Shown: one piece after another, positions 44,895-56,949 of the stretch
How positions within the stretch are numbered: position 1 is the stretch's first letter
Layout: every line of letters begins with the position of its first letter
Source of the DNA: Imbricaverruca yamaguchii
Lineage: Eukaryota; Arthropoda; Thecostraca; Neoverrucidae
NCBI GenBank assembly: GCA_034440575.1
Contig: JAOTOL010001661.1
Span: 1,394,001-1,458,000, forward strand
Reading direction: 5' to 3'
Length of the DNA: 64,000 bases
Translations under genes and position numbers: made by a program
The notes under the pieces: model-generated
Told to the model about the DNA's origin: nothing
The model's input: the letters and a program-made list of their open reading frames with translations, nothing else
The model's database searches: none

Positions 44895-45430
44895 GAGTGG
44901 GTTGTCTTAGTGGGTTTCCATTTGAGTGGTGGATTGTCCTATGAGTGGTGGATTGTTCCATTGGTGGGTTGTCCTATTAGTGGTGGATTCTCCTGTGTGT
45001 AGGCTGACCAATGGGTGATTGATTGTCCTATGAGTGGTGGATTATCCCATTGGTGGGTTGTCCTATGAGTGGGTTTTCATATGAGTGATGGATTGTCCTA
45101 TGATAGGGTTGTCCTATCAGTGGTGAATTGTCATATGAGTGGGTTGTCCCATGAGTGATAGATAGTCCTATGGGTGGATTGTCCCATGAGTAGTGGATTG
45201 TGCCATGAGTGGGTTGTCCAATACGTGGTGGATTGTCCTATTGGTGGTGGATTGTCCCGTGAGTGGGTTGTCATATGGGTGGTGCATTGTCCTGTGAGTG
45301 GGTTGTTATGTGGGTGGTGGATTGTCCTGTGAGTGGGATGTTTATGAGTGGTGAATTACCCTGTGACTAGGTTGTCTTATGAGTGGGTTGTCCTATGTCT
45401 GGTGGATTGTCCTGTGAGTGGGTTGGATTT
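44895..45430 (+). repeat. Degenerate GTCCTATGAGTGGTGGATT repeat
   Basis: About 24 diverged units of 19-23 bp (TTGTCCTATGAGTGGGTTG and TGGTGGATTGTCC). Confidence 0.92.
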
Positions 45431-46240
45431 GCAGTGTCAAGATGCGTCATCCTCGACGATTATTGTTGCTGCAATGGCGCTAAATGAAGTCATGCCCTAC
45501 GGGTATGCCGCCAGTTTGCATTATTTTCTGAGAACAAATAGTGCATATATGACAGCTGTTCTTGGGGCGCCGGCGCGCACTTGTCTCGCGACGCAAGACA
45601 AGCTCTCCACCTATGGCCATCTACAATGGCCCACAAACGTTAAGGAGCACACTTAGTAAGACGTTGATATCCGTGCAAAGCCCTGGAGTCCCTAATCAAG
45701 GTCTTCGCAGGGCTGGGACCGACGGCGATATGGCCCCGATGACCCCACGCTGACGGCAGTTCCATACAGGTGGCGGTCATATATGCCAACAACGCAGCGG
45801 CGGCGGCTCCCAGAGACAATACCGAGAAAAGCTGCGACTATCTCGGCGCGCATTACGGGCCGTGTTTTGCCGCGCGGGATGTGTTTATGGGAGGTGAGCG
45901 CGGCTTTGCGAGTCAATAGGCTGGGCGGCAGTCGGTTAGGTTGTGTGGCGAGGCCAGCGGCGACCGTACCTCAGTGGTGTTGTGATGGCGATGCGTGGCT
46001 ACATGCACACCAATAGGCTGGACGGGAGTCTATTGGTGTGCGTGGTGTCACCTGTTCCCGTCAGCGCGCATGCACCCGCACTCTCCAGGATTATGCGCAA
46101 TTCCAGACACAATGACATTACACATGCCCGACACAATAACACTAAACACATCCGACACAATGACATCATGCATACCTGACGCTGGCACTGAAACGGCATC
46201 GTATGCAATATCCGACACTCAAACGACATTTACCGTGCCA
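45431..46240 (+). other. No supported gene
   Basis: Includes an imperfect duplication (CACCAATAGGCTGGACGGGAG and GTCAATAGGCTGGGCGGCAG near 46005 and 45912) and CAYRACAATGACATNACACAT-type short repeats at 46100-46170. Confidence 0.45.
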
Positions 46241-46244
46241 CAGA

Positions 46245-46455
46245 ATTGCACGCCTATTGAAGGATGCAGGATTCACGCCTAGTGGCACAGCCAGTACATG
46301 TCAGGAGGACGCAGAATTGCACACCCATTGACACAGCCGGCGGATGCCAGAAGAATGCAGAATTGCACACCGATTGGCACAGCCAGCGGATGCCAGAAGA
46401 GTGCGGAATTGCACACCTATTGGCAAGGCCCACGGATGCCAGGAAAATGCACAAT
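46245..46455 (+). repeat. About 46-bp repeat, four units
   Basis: Units of GAATTGCACACCSATTGRCA, CAGCCRGCGGATGCCAGAAG and RVTGC. Confidence 0.9.
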
Positions 46456-46574
46456 CAAGCCGACCAGCATAGGCTTCGACAGCTGGGTGCGATTGCGCTG
46501 GCACCACACCAGCATTACTCCAGTGTCAGAAGCGTCCAAATTAACTTATGCGTTCAGTCATTCTCCGTGTGCAG

Positions 46575-46738
46575 GAAGACAATCACTGAAGCTGCTTCTG
46601 CCGAGCGCCGGTACTGGTGCGTGGGTTCCCTTCCCTATGGCGGCGGAGGGACCACTGCATTGCCGTGCGGGCCGAGAAGGCCCCGCCCTGCACCACCAAA
46701 GGACATCCACCCCCACCCCCATCCCCAACCCCCAGAAT
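46575..46738 (+). CDS. Possible terminal exon (unidentified)
   Basis: After a good acceptor (ATTCTCCGTGTGCAG) the frame RKTITEAASAERRYWCVGSL, then PYGGGGTTALPCGPRRPRPA and a His/Pro tail ends at TGA 46736-46738. It could be a 3' terminal exon. Evidence is limited to the acceptor and composition. Confidence 0.22.
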
Positions 46739-46744
46739 GAACTG

Positions 46745-48028
46745 CTCCCATGAGCAGTGCCCGTCACATCACGCATCACCTTTGCGAGCATCCGGCCTCG
46801 TTGCACGAGCACACGAATAGGTCAATTCCATTGGATTGTTCGGAGATTTTCCGAAATCGTACCCGTTCACTGGCGCGGCACACTTATTATGCTCAGGCGA
46901 TGGACGTCTCGTGCCTTGACATTGATTTGCACAGCGGTCACATGCACTTAATGCAGTGGCTATTAACGTGCTGTCGCCGATATGAAGAAGCATGGAATTT
47001 GAGCAATGCATGCTATACTGGTAGGATAAGGAGGCTGGGTGGGGTGGGGATGCGAAGTCGGTATTGACATGTGCTGCCCAGACCGGAACACATCAGCCAC
47101 AGGCGTCGTGCTCTACGACCATGGGTAGGAGCACGAACAAAATGGAACAACGAGTAGGATACATGGATGGTGCAATGATCTCCGAACATATTGCTTCACC
47201 GCCCTCCCACTGAACAATAATGCTGTTTTCTGGCAAAAAAACTCCATGCGACGCTTGCGGTTTAAAGTCGAAATAAGCGACAATATTTGCTTCATCCGTT
47301 GAACACTCCTCTACACACTTTCACAAAGCATGGGGCATCACGCTTCTTGTGACCTGCTCGGGCTTGACTTGACCTGATCCATTACACGCGCAAACTACGG
47401 GATCAATGACATGCTAATTGGCTCGTATAAGCTTAATCTGTAATTCAGTGCTGAATCCACAGAATATCTGGAATATTCATTTGGTGCCCAGCCTGGTTGA
47501 AGCTGTGATTACCTAATTTTCCGACAAATGTTGATCTTTGTGACTGTTCTAGAGCGGCAGAGGCTAACCAAAATCACCAACCCGGACAGAATTGAGTCTT
47601 TTTCGTCGTGTACAATGAGCGTTTGTGCTTTCTTATCGCGGCTTTATCTCATTTAGGGGCGCATATACATAGTTATGGGCTCATATAGACACTTACGGGT
47701 GCAATAGACAGCACTGGGAACCGCTCCTCAAGACAGGAGACTTCTGAAGTTCTCTCGGTAGGCCAGGTGAATGCAAGCCTATAGCATGATGGTGCAATAG
47801 CTGGGCCAGTTTACATAGTATTGAGTCCAGTTATTATTCTTAACCTGAAATAGGTGCCTGGGAAGTGAGGGCATACCAGGCTGCAGCATCCATTTGTGCA
47901 ATTTATGCATCACTGAAAATTGAGCCTCCTTTAATGCGGCGAGTCAGAGATCACAATATGTAACCCGAAAGCCACATGTCGGCTAACGTGCTCTGCGGGT
48001 TGAGCCTTGGTGGCCATTCGGCCGACAT

Positions 48029-48030
<2 letters not shown>
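46745..48030 (+). other. No supported feature
   Basis: AT-richer sequence without arrays or convincing exons. Confidence 0.5.

Positions 48031-48031
<1 letters not shown>

Positions 48032-48112
<81 letters not shown>
48032..48112 (+). repeat. (TA)n then (GT)n compound microsatellite
   Basis: About 20 TA (48032-48071) followed by 20 GT (48073-48112). Confidence 0.99.
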
Positions 48113-48115
<3 letters not shown>

Positions 48116-48256
48116 ATATATGCAGTGAACAATTTAGTACTGTCTCAATGTCCAACCACCACAAAATATTTATCTGCACACACCACTAGTCCCGCTGCGC
48201 AGAACTGCCTCGGGGCCTTCACCTTGCTTATGAACAAGCTGACGTATCTCCTCAGG

Positions 48257-48657
48257 CTAGGCACCTTTCTGACGCACGCGGCGGCTCCACGGGAGTCTGA
48301 CGTCATGCCTCGCGTCAGAGCCAGAGGTGTTCCGGGGGTCGCCGCTGGCCGGCACCGCTGTCGAGACTGAAGCGTCTTCTGTCGCCATCAGTTGACTGTC
48401 GGCCCAGTTGACGTCGCAGCTGGCGGGGCATCGCTGACGGCGGCGCCTGGTGTTGACAGATCGCCTGGCAGCCTGCACGGTCATGGTGGACCCGAAGCTC
48501 TCGGCCGGCTCAGCTGACGCGCCGGTGAGTGTGACGTCGCCTCTGGCCGCCTCTGGGCATGGGGTCAGCATGGGTAAGGCTCGTCCATCGGGGAAAATGG
48601 CACAGCAGACGTAGAACTGCAGTCTGCTGGGAGGCGGGGCCATACGTCCACTGAGGT
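48257..48657 (-). CDS. Possible terminal exon on minus strand (unidentified)
   Basis: The minus-strand frame reads GRMAPPPSRLQFYVCCAIFP, then DGRALPMLTPCPEAARGDVT, SFGSTMTVQAARRSVNTRR and RQRCPASCDV, ending at a stop at 48257-48259. A CCTCAG acceptor (minus strand, near 48651) starts it. GC-rich third positions and mixed, non-repetitive residues look coding, but I recognise no family and a chance frame in GC-rich DNA is possible. Confidence 0.3.
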
Positions 48658-48659
48658 AT

Positions 48660-48945
48660 GCGTGCATGGATCAATGGTTGCTGGGGTTCTGCAGCGACTG
48701 CAGTATTGGCCACTGGGGTAACAGTGACTGAAACACCATTCACTGGGGTCAAGACAACTATAGCATTGTCCACGGGGATAAGAGTGGCTCCAGCACAATC
48801 CACTGGGGTTAAGACAACTATACCACTGTTCACGGAGATACGAGTCGCTCCAGCACTACCCACTGGGGTAAGAACAACTATAGCACTGTCTGTGGGGATA
48901 GGTGTGGCTCCAGTACTACCCATAGGGGTAAGAACGATAATCTTT
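48660..48945 (+). repeat. 60-bp repeat, about 4.5 units, open on both strands
   Basis: Units of CACTGGGGTAAGAACAACTA, TAGCACTGTCYRYGGGGATA and RGWGTGGCTCCAGCACTACC. Because the period is 60, each strand keeps an open frame with a 20-residue repeat (TGVKTTIALSTGIRVAPA on plus, GIVVLTPVDCAGATLIPV on minus). Confidence 0.9.
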
Positions 48946-49327
48946 TAAGAATCCCTCACTCAAGATCTCAGTCGGCATCTGTCCGTTTGCTCCGCTAATT
49001 AAGCGAATCTCTGTTTCTGGTAAACATGGGAGACACGTAGTTCCTTTGCTTTGGAGAGATGTATTTTGGCATGCCGTTGTTTGTGCAATTTTGGTGGTAA
49101 TAGTAAGATGTCAGTCTTGGAGCGGCTGAAATTCATGATTATAGCTTTCAATTTATTCCAGATATGCTATCCGGCTCCCATTTTCCTTTTACGGTTTCTT
49201 TGCCGATGACTTTTACGATGGATGGCTGTAGTGGAAAGGTGCTTGAAGATCGTTGGTGACTTTAACCATGATTATCAACGTGGAAAACCATCATCTTGCT
49301 GTTAAACAGGAATACAATCCGTATTTC
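48946..49327 (+). other. No supported feature
   Basis: No array or exon recognised. Confidence 0.5.
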
Positions 49328-49586
49328 ATTGCGTGAGACGAAATATACGACCCTCAATATACCAGGAGGTGCTGAGTTTACATCAAAGGTAACGTTAGGG
49401 ATTATGCTATATTACTCAACGTTTCGGCCAGGGGCCATCGTCAGGAGTGGCCAGGGGCCATCGTCACTCCTGACGATGGCCCCTGGCCGAAACGTTGAAT
49501 AATATAGCATAATCCCTAACGTTGCTTTTGATGTAAACTCAGCACCTCCTGGTGTATTGAGGGTCGTACATTTGGTCTCACGCAAT
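49328..49586. mobile_element. Near-perfect 259-bp inverted repeat, hammerhead-like core
   Basis: Arms of about 120 bp: the left begins ATTGCGTGAGAC (49328) and the right ends GTCTCACGCAAT (49586), with only a few mismatches. The short centre (49450-49464) is itself a third partial copy (GCCAGGGGCCATCGT). The inner arm carries CTGACGA (49470-49476), a GGCC..GGCC stem and GAAACG (49489-49494), on both strands because of the symmetry. CTGANGA...GAAA is the hammerhead core found in Penelope-like retroelements and other retro-repeats. The position next to 10.1/11.1 would be a T-C mismatch here, so activity is unproven. Confidence 0.85.
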
Positions 49587-49699
49587 GTCTAAAACCCAGG
49601 AGCACTTAAGAGCCATTCTTCGTTGTATTAAACAATGCGTATTTTCCATGAATACATCCCACGGCACTCCGTAAGGCGTCACAAATAGCTTGGCAGTCC

Positions 49700-49915
49700 G
49701 GCTGGACATCCTAGCACCTTAATATCCTGGATAGTTATAAGTGTGATGAGAAACAGTACATCTATGTAGGATATTCAAGTGCCAGGACGCTCAGCCCGAC
49801 TGCCAAACTATTTGAGAGTCATGGTATGTCCCTAGGTGTGGCGTGGTGTGGTATGTCTATGCAGGATATTCAGGTGCATACCATGAGGCCCACCCCGACT
49901 GCAAAGCTATTTGTG
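49700..49915 (+). repeat. Diverged ~120-bp tandem duplication
   Basis: Two copies share TCTATGTAGGATATTCAAGTGC / TCTATGCAGGATATTCAGGTGC-type blocks (each about 20 nt) and CCCGACTGCMAARCTATTTG. Confidence 0.8.
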
Positions 49916-50029
49916 ACGTCAATAGTACACGCCGGCGTGTATTTACAAGCGCACAGCGAAGCCTACGTGTTCATAAACATGCTGTGAGAAAAACACCTTG
50001 GTCACCGAAAATTGCTCACCCCTTCCTCG

Positions 50030-50108
50030 GGCAGCGGTAGTTCAGTCAATAATTAACAGGATTCTTGGTTGTGAGATCGCGCGTTCGAACGCCACAACTG
50101 GCAGCGGG
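50030..50108 (+). other. tRNA-like segment (SINE head?)
   Basis: GGGCAGCGGTAGTTCAGTCA then GTTCGAACGCC resemble A- and B-box parts of a tRNA gene or tRNA-derived SINE. The cloverleaf does not close well by eye, so this is not called as a tRNA gene. Confidence 0.3.
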
Positions 50109-50329
50109 ATTAACGAATGCGACCACAACTATGCGCCGCGGGAGACTGGCGACGCTACATAGCCTAGCGGTTCAACGCGTCGTAGGAGAGCCCAATATTC
50201 GTTCGCTCCCACCCCTTGCATGGACAGCGCTTCCTCGCGCCCGGCAGGGGCTCCGTTTGCATGGCGAGGTGAGTCCGGCTGGCCCGTCGGCACTGACCGG
50301 ACTGATAGTACGGTCCACGTGTGACGAGC

Positions 50330-50790
50330 CAGTGCGATGTGGCCGATAGTCACAGGGCCGGACACGATGGACAGTGGGTCCACGTGTGACCGGTGCTGAT
50401 GGTGTGTCGTATAGTGACGATATTGCCCGGCCGGACTGGGATTCACGATGGTGCTGATGGTGTGTCGTATAGTGACGATATTGCCCGGCCGGACACCATG
50501 GGCAGTGGGTTCACGTATGTCTGGTGCTGATGGTGTGTCGGATAGTGACGATATTGTCCGGCCTGACACGAAGGACAGTGGGTCCACGTGCTTGCGGTGC
50601 TGATAGTGTTCGTGACGATATTGTCCGGCCTGACACGAAGGACAGTGGGTCCACGTGCTTGCGGTGCTGATAGTGTTCGTGACGATATTGTCCAGCCGGA
50701 CACAGTGGGCAGTGGGTCGTCAGGCAGCATCACGTGCGTTAGGTGCTGATGGTGGGTCGTATAGTGACGATATTGCCCGGCCAGCTGGAT
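50330..50790 (+). repeat. About 65-bp minisatellite
   Basis: Six units of GGACAGTGGGTCCACGTGTG, GTGCTGATGGTGTGTCGTAT and AGTGACGATATTGCCCGGCC with deletions. Confidence 0.93.
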
Positions 50791-51150
50791 CCGATCGTAG
50801 CTGTCGCAATCAACTTGAATTAAAGTGTTCAGTTGACGCCCGCAAAGTGTGGCGTGAGGAGAACGTCACCTGATTTGCTTGCCTACACTCCTATTAGCAC
50901 CAAGGATGAGAAATAGCTTAGTGTTCCACATTGAAGTTCAACTTGAACTATTCAAAGGAGTGTGCAATTTCCGGCTAAGCAATGGGTTCCTAAGAGTGCG
51001 TATTTCCCGCAGAATTAATAAGCTTGTACAATTCATGCATAGTAAGGAGATTATTTAATTGGAACTTCATTACAGATGGCTTGATTCTATTCCAGAGTGT
51101 GATAACATTAGGGAGCACCGAGTAATGCTGTCACGACTGCGGGAATGGGA
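50791..51150 (+). other. No supported feature
   Basis: AT-richer spacer before the next array. Confidence 0.5.
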
Positions 51151-51154
51151 CGGA

Positions 51155-52572
51155 CTCACTGTCCCCTGACCGACCCAGAACGGGAGTCACTGTCCCCTGA
51201 CCGACCCAGGACGGGACTCACTGACCCTGACCGACCCAGGACGGGAGTCACTGACCCTGACCGACCCAGGACGGGAGTCACTGTCCCCTGACCGACCCAG
51301 GACGGGAGTCACTGTCCCTGACCGACCCAGGACGGGAGTCACTGCCCTGACCGACCCAGGACGGGAGTCACTGACCCTGACCGACCCAGGACGGGAGTCA
51401 CTGACCCTGACCGACCCAGGACGGGAGTCACTGTCCCCTGACCGACCCAGGACGGGAGTCACTGTCCCCTGACCGACCCAGGACGGGAGTCACTGTCCCC
51501 TGACCGACCCAGGACGGGAGTCACTGACCCTTACCGACCCAGGACGGGAGTCACTGCCCCTGACCGACCCAGGACGGGAGTCACTGTCCCCTGACCGACC
51601 CAGGACGGGACTCACTGTCCCCTGACCGACCCAGGACGGGAGTCACTGCCCCTGACCGACCCAGGACGGGAGTCACTGCCCCCTGACCGACCCAGGACGG
51701 GAGTCACTGTCCCCTGACCGACCCAGGACGGGGAGTCACTGTCCCCTGACCGACCCAGGACGGGAGTCACTCCCCTGACCGACCCAGGACGGGAGTCACT
51801 GCCCCTGACGACCCAGGACGGGAGTCACTGTCCCCTGACCGACCCAGGACGGGAGTCACTGCCCCCTGACCGACCCAGGACGGGAGTCACTGTCCCCTGA
51901 CCGACCCAGGACGGGAGTCACTGTCCCCTGACCGACCCAGGACGGGAGTCACTGTCCCCTGACCGACCCAGGACGGGAGTCACTGTCCCCTGACCGACCC
52001 AGGACGGGAGTCACTGTCCCCTGACCGACCCAGGACGGGAGTCACTACCCCCTGACCGACCCAGGACGGGAGTCACTGACCCTGACCGACCCAGGACGGG
52101 AGTCACTGTCCCCTGACCGACCCAGGACGGGAGTCACTGACCCTGACCGACCCAGGACGGGAGTCACTGCCCCCTGACCGACCCAGGACGGGAGTCACTG
52201 TCCCCTGACCGACCCAGGACGGGAGTCACTGTCCCCTGACCGACCCAGGACGGGAGTCACTGTCCCCTGACCGACCCAGGACGGGAGTCACTGCCCCTGA
52301 CCGACCCAGGACGGGAGTCACTGCCCTCTGAGACCCAGGACGGGAGTCACTCCCTGCCGACCCAGGACGGGAGTCACCTGACCCGGACGGGAGTCACGTC
52401 CCTGACCGACCCAGGACGGGAGTCACTGTCCCTGACCGACCCAGGACGGGAGTCACTGTCCCCTGACCGACCCAGGACGGAAGTCACTGTCCTCTGACCG
52501 ACCCAGGACGGAAGTCACTATCCCCTGACCGACCCAGGACGGGAATCACTACCCCCTGGCCGATCCAGGACG
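51155..52572 (+). repeat. 30-bp CCCTGACCGACCCAGGACGG minisatellite
   Basis: About 47 units (plus GAGTCACTGT) with C-run and small length variants. It ends 8 bp before the ATG at 52581. Confidence 0.97.
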
Positions 52573-52640
52573 GGACTGCAATGGCCGAGCGTGGCCAGCC
52601 TTGGCCTCCGCGAGCTAACCTCGACTGGCCCGTGATGCAG

Positions 52641-52838
52641 GCGGAGCCGGCAGTGGGTGCCAACGGCCTGGTGTCCTCTGAGGAGGAGCCGGCAGATGTC
52701 CCGGAGCAGCAGAGGAGCCCGGCTCCGCTGCTGGAGAGGATCCGACGCGACCGTCACGACCTGGAGGCCAAGATCGCCAAGCTCAAGTCGTACATCACCG
52801 TGTCTTCGGAGATGATGACCAAGCTGAAGGGCGTGCCG
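52641..52838 (+). CDS. Coiled-coil (PCM1-like) exon a
   Basis: The acceptor is CCCGTGATGCAG and the donor GTGCCG/GTGAGA. It reads AEPAVGANGLVSSEEEPADV, then LLERIRRDRHDLEAKIAKLK and SYITVSSEMMTKLKGVP. Heptad-like L/I spacing runs from residue ~25 on. Alternatively the exon is the first coding exon and starts at ATG 52581 (MAERGQPWPPRANLDWPVMQ in frame, purine at -3, G at +4), since the acceptor's pyrimidine tract is poor. Confidence 0.72.
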
Positions 52839-54024
52839 GTGAGAGCATCAGCACCCGCACATGACTGATCCGTGGGCATCGGACGGTGCATGCTCGTCGG
52901 TTTGTAATCTATGCTAGCTCTCGTATGCCACTGCTTGTTATGAGTTAAATGGTTGTGTATAAAATAGGGATGTGAATTAGCAAGCGAGAAACGTGTCATA
53001 CGGTAGCACAGGGTCTGCCAGTGAGAATATTGCCTGCCAACCAGTCGAATATTGCTCCCTAAAGTGATAAGAGCACGCATGATGAGCTTTGTCCCAATCA
53101 TACGCACCTTTTGAAGAAGCATCTGAAGCACAACCTACGTGTATCAGGTAGCTACATTTGTGCTTAACCAAATATAAAAAGCAAAAATATAAGCTGTATA
53201 CTTAATATAAGCTATTAATATAAGCTATACAAAATGTAAGCTATAAGCTAAATACTTTACGATGCATGCAAGCAATTACGACACGACACAAACAAGTTCA
53301 AGAAAGATCAACCGCCCCTTGTGTGTTTGGTGGAAGGAGGTATGTGTATGCATGCATATATGAAGGTGCTTGGTTCGTCATCGGCAAGGCCCGGATACAC
53401 CGAGTGCACCCGGTACACCGGGTTGAACTTAATAACATTTGGGGCTTTCTTGGGTTTTTCTCTATCGCTCCGTCTTTACGTGTCTGGGGTTCCGCTCCGA
53501 TAGTTTCATGGATAAATTTCCCAGCTTCTTCTTACAATTTTTGTTGTTGTTGCTGTGTTAGGATTTTCTCGCCTTCGTCACGCTTCCCTAAGTACAAAAA
53601 TCCTGCATGCGCTTCTGGCGAAGGATGGCGGTGTCGGAGATTATGAGGAGGCCCCCGGCTTACATTTGATTCTGTGGAAATGACGATACACTTTATGTTC
53701 AAGAAGCAACTCAATCGATAATAAAGTATTAAGGCAGCAGGCTAGCGCAGATATGTGTAAATCACCGCTATTCTACGAATAAGTCTGATCTGTAATGGAG
53801 TGATTGAATCCATTAAGTCTTGAATCTCTATCTGTAATAGACGGACACTTTTGCCAGAGTGTATGCTATCCTTTGACAAATCGGAGCATACGTTTGGTTA
53901 CGAATAGATGGCATCGAATTTTAGTCTTGATCACTCGAACTCTTGGTGTGTGAAATTGGCAACATCAGCGAACACAGCCGGCTCATGACACGCGAAATAA
54001 CCTCAACATTGGTACGGTTTCCAG
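52839..54024 (+). other. Intron, no supported feature
   Basis: AT-rich; small TATAAGCTATA/AATATAAGC repetition at 53180-53260. Nothing else. Confidence 0.55.
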
Positions 54025-54126
54025 GAGATGGAGGAGCGGTACGAGAAGCTATCAGCCACCCGCGCCGACCTGGTGCAGAATGCCGTCAACCTCCAGCAGA
54101 TACTGATCAAGCTCAAACAATCAGAG
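54025..54126 (+). CDS. Coiled-coil (PCM1-like) exon b
   Basis: The acceptor is ACGGTTTCCAG and the donor TCAGAG/GTGGGT, phase 0 in and out, 34 codons. It reads EMEERYEKLSATRADLVQNA then VNLQQILIKLKQSE, which is a continuous coiled-coil helix. Confidence 0.82.
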
Positions 54127-55535
54127 GTGGGTGCTGATTATGGCGAGTATGAAGCGGCAACGGAAGGATCTTCCCTTTCGGATCTGTAGAAAGTGAATAT
54201 CCGGACACGTTTGCCAGTTCTGGACATGACGAGGTTGTCTATTTCTCCTAGAGTTAGTGGTTGCAGTTCGCTTTGGAACTAATATCAACTAACATCGAGC
54301 CTTTCTACGGCCCAGAGTTCGGTCTGGTGATCTGACAAGAGTTAGTTCCGATTTTTTAAAGCATTTTGCGAGCAATGGTCAAACTGAGCAAGATGTCGAA
54401 TATAAACGGCGATGCCAACGTATGCATTGCATTGTGTTGGAAAAGCAGGAATAATTCACTTCTGCAAGTGGCTATCAGTTGCCATTGTCAATCACAGTTC
54501 CAAAAATCCCGAAAACAATCGCAATGACGGCCCATGCACAACACATATTTAAAAGAACGATGTCCGTGAAACTGCGCCACAATCAACAGGAGACACGATC
54601 AGCATCCTCATATACAGGTAAAACAGTAAAAAGCAGCAAAATAACTAATAGATGACAAAATAAATAATGCTGCAGCAACTAGATGCTGCAACAACACCTT
54701 AGACAACACATCAGTATGACAGAGCTGCGTGTCCTGCTCCGTATGGGCTTCATAACCTGAAAAATACGCTGTGCTTCCACTCATTTACATGTGGGGTAAT
54801 ATTCCTCCCAGTTTCCGTCAGGCTACTTCACATTGCAATTATTATTTCCACGACTGTATTGTCCATGTTATAAACTACGATTATCGGAAATGCTTACCGC
54901 GTCTGCACTGATATTCTGCACCTGGCTGGGCTCAAAGTTACGCTCCACGGCTTGAGTCGCAAATGCACAGCTAATTCAGCTGTTGCAATAAGCCAACGTT
55001 GGCTGCAAAAAGCCAACGCCTATGTGGCATAAACTGACATTACCTTTCAACCCTCGTCTACCGAGGTCGCTTCAGTAGCCTCCCCATCCGAAGGGATGGG
55101 GTTGCTATCTCTCCCCACTTCGCTCCTAATTAAGATAGAACGGAGAACCAAGCACCAAAGTGTGTCACAGAACATCTATGATCGCATTATGTTTTTTGAA
55201 TGCAGGTGTACGCGCGCATTTTTGTTTAGCTATGTGTCTGTATGTCTGTGTGGGGGAAGGCATCGGCGACTGTAGGAATTGGCCTATGAATGCCTCTTCT
55301 AATAAGCATAAGCATAGACGGAGTGATCCATTGGTATCCAAGCGTATTATTAAATATAGCCAAAGACCAATATATTTTAAAATGTCGGGCATTGGAAATT
55401 TCAGTCGGACGGTGGCCTAAAGATAGGAAGGTTAGAAACAACTAGTTTACTGAGCGCCGCTAAGCTGCGCAAGAATTCATAGAAATATATAATGGCGCTG
55501 TGTTTTTTTTGCAGAACCGTGCTGGTATGGTAAAG
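54127..55535 (+). other. Intron, no supported feature
   Basis: AT-rich intron; one perfect small hairpin CCCCATCC-GAAG-GGATGGGG near 55083-55102. Confidence 0.55.
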
Positions 55536-55539
55536 TGCC

Positions 55540-56805
55540 ATTACGGTGTATTGTCAGCACGGTGGAGTGTCAGTACGGTGGAGTAGCAGTATTGCGGAGT
55601 GTCAGTACGGTGCATTGTCAGCACGGTGGAGTGCCAGTACGGTGCAGTGTCAGTACGGTGGAGTGTCAGGACGGTGGAGTAGTAGTATTGTGGAGTGTCG
55701 TAGTGCATCCACCGACTGGTCAGTATGGTGAGATTTCAGCATGGTGGAGTGTCAGCAGGTGGTGGTACGGTGCAGTGTCAGTACTGGAGTGTCAGCACGT
55801 GGAGTGTCAGTACGGTGGAGTGTCAGTACGGTGGAGTGTCAGTACGGTGGAGTGTCAGTACGGTGGAAGGTATGTAGTACGGTGGAGGTCACGGTGGAGT
55901 GTCAGTACGGTGGAGTGTCAGTGCAGTACGGTGGAGTGTCAGTACGGTGGGTCAGTACGGTGGTGTCAGTACGGTGCAGTGTCAGTACGGTGGAGTGTCA
56001 GTACGGTGGAGTGTCAGTACGGTGGAGTGTCAGTACGGTGGAGTGTCAGTACGGTGGAGTGTCAGTACGGTGCAGTGTCAGTACGGTGCAGTGTCAGTAC
56101 GGTGCAGTGTCAGTACGGTGCAGTGTCAGTACGGTGCAGTGTCAGTACGGTGCAGTGTCAGTACGGTGCAGTGTCAGTACGGTGCAGTGTCAGTACGGTG
56201 CAGTGTCAGTACGATGGAGTGTCAGTACGGTGAGTTGGTGCAGTGTCAGTACGGTGCAGTGTCAGTACGGTGCAGTGTCAGTACGGTGCAGTGTCAGTAC
56301 GGTGCAGTGTCAGTACGGTGCAGTGTCAGTACGGTGCAGTGTCAGTACGGTGCAGTGTCAGTACGGTGCAGTGTCAGTACGGTGCAGTGTCAGTACGGTG
56401 CAGTGTCAGTACGGTGGTGCAGTGTCAGTACGGTGCAGTGTCAGTACGGTGCAGTGTCAGTACGGTGCAGTGTCAGTACGGTGCAGTGTCAGTACGGTGC
56501 AGTGTCAGTACGGTGCAGTGTCAGTACGGTGCAGTGTCAGTACGGTGCAGTGTCAGTACGGTGCAGTGTCAGTACGGTGCAGTGTCAGTACGGTGCAGTG
56601 TCATACGGTGAGTGTAGTACGGTGCAGTGTCAGTACAGTGTTGCAGTTGTACGGTGCAGTGTCAGTACAGTGCAGTGTCAGTACGGTGGAGTGTCAGTAC
56701 GGTGCAGTGTCAGTACGGTGCAGTGTCAGTACGGTGCAGTGTCAGTACGGTGCAGTGTCAGTACGGTGCAGTGTCAGTACGGTGCAGTGTCAGTATGATG
56801 GAGTG
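55540..56805 (+). repeat. 16-bp GTGTCAGTACGGTGCA minisatellite
   Basis: About 76 units, GTGGA variants first and GTGCA variants later. The open frames (up to 436 codons) are translation of the array. The unit resembles the exon-c start CGTGCCAGTACGCTGG (about 13 of 16 positions). Confidence 0.97.
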
Positions 56806-56843
56806 CGGAGGTCTTGCTCCAATTGGTGCCGAACTTGTTCCAG

Positions 56844-56948
56844 AGTCGTGCCAGTACGCTGGCCGGTCGGGAGCGGACCCTGGCGGCCGAAACGGCGGCT
56901 CGCCACCAGAGTGACCTCGCCGAGCTCAGCCGTGAGCTGCCTCCGCAG
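56844..56948 (+). CDS. Coiled-coil (PCM1-like) exon c
   Basis: The acceptor is CGAACTTGTTCCAG and the donor CCGCAG/GTCAGT, phase 0 in and out, 35 codons. It reads SRASTLAGRERTLAAETAAR then HQSDLAELSRELPPQ. An earlier acceptor would add the in-frame residues LLQLVPNLFQ, so the start has some uncertainty. Confidence 0.72.
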
Positions 56949-56949
56949 G

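Noticed and set aside
50030..50108. tRNA gene
   Set aside because: Box-like motifs are present but the arms do not pair properly; kept only as a low-confidence tRNA-like segment.
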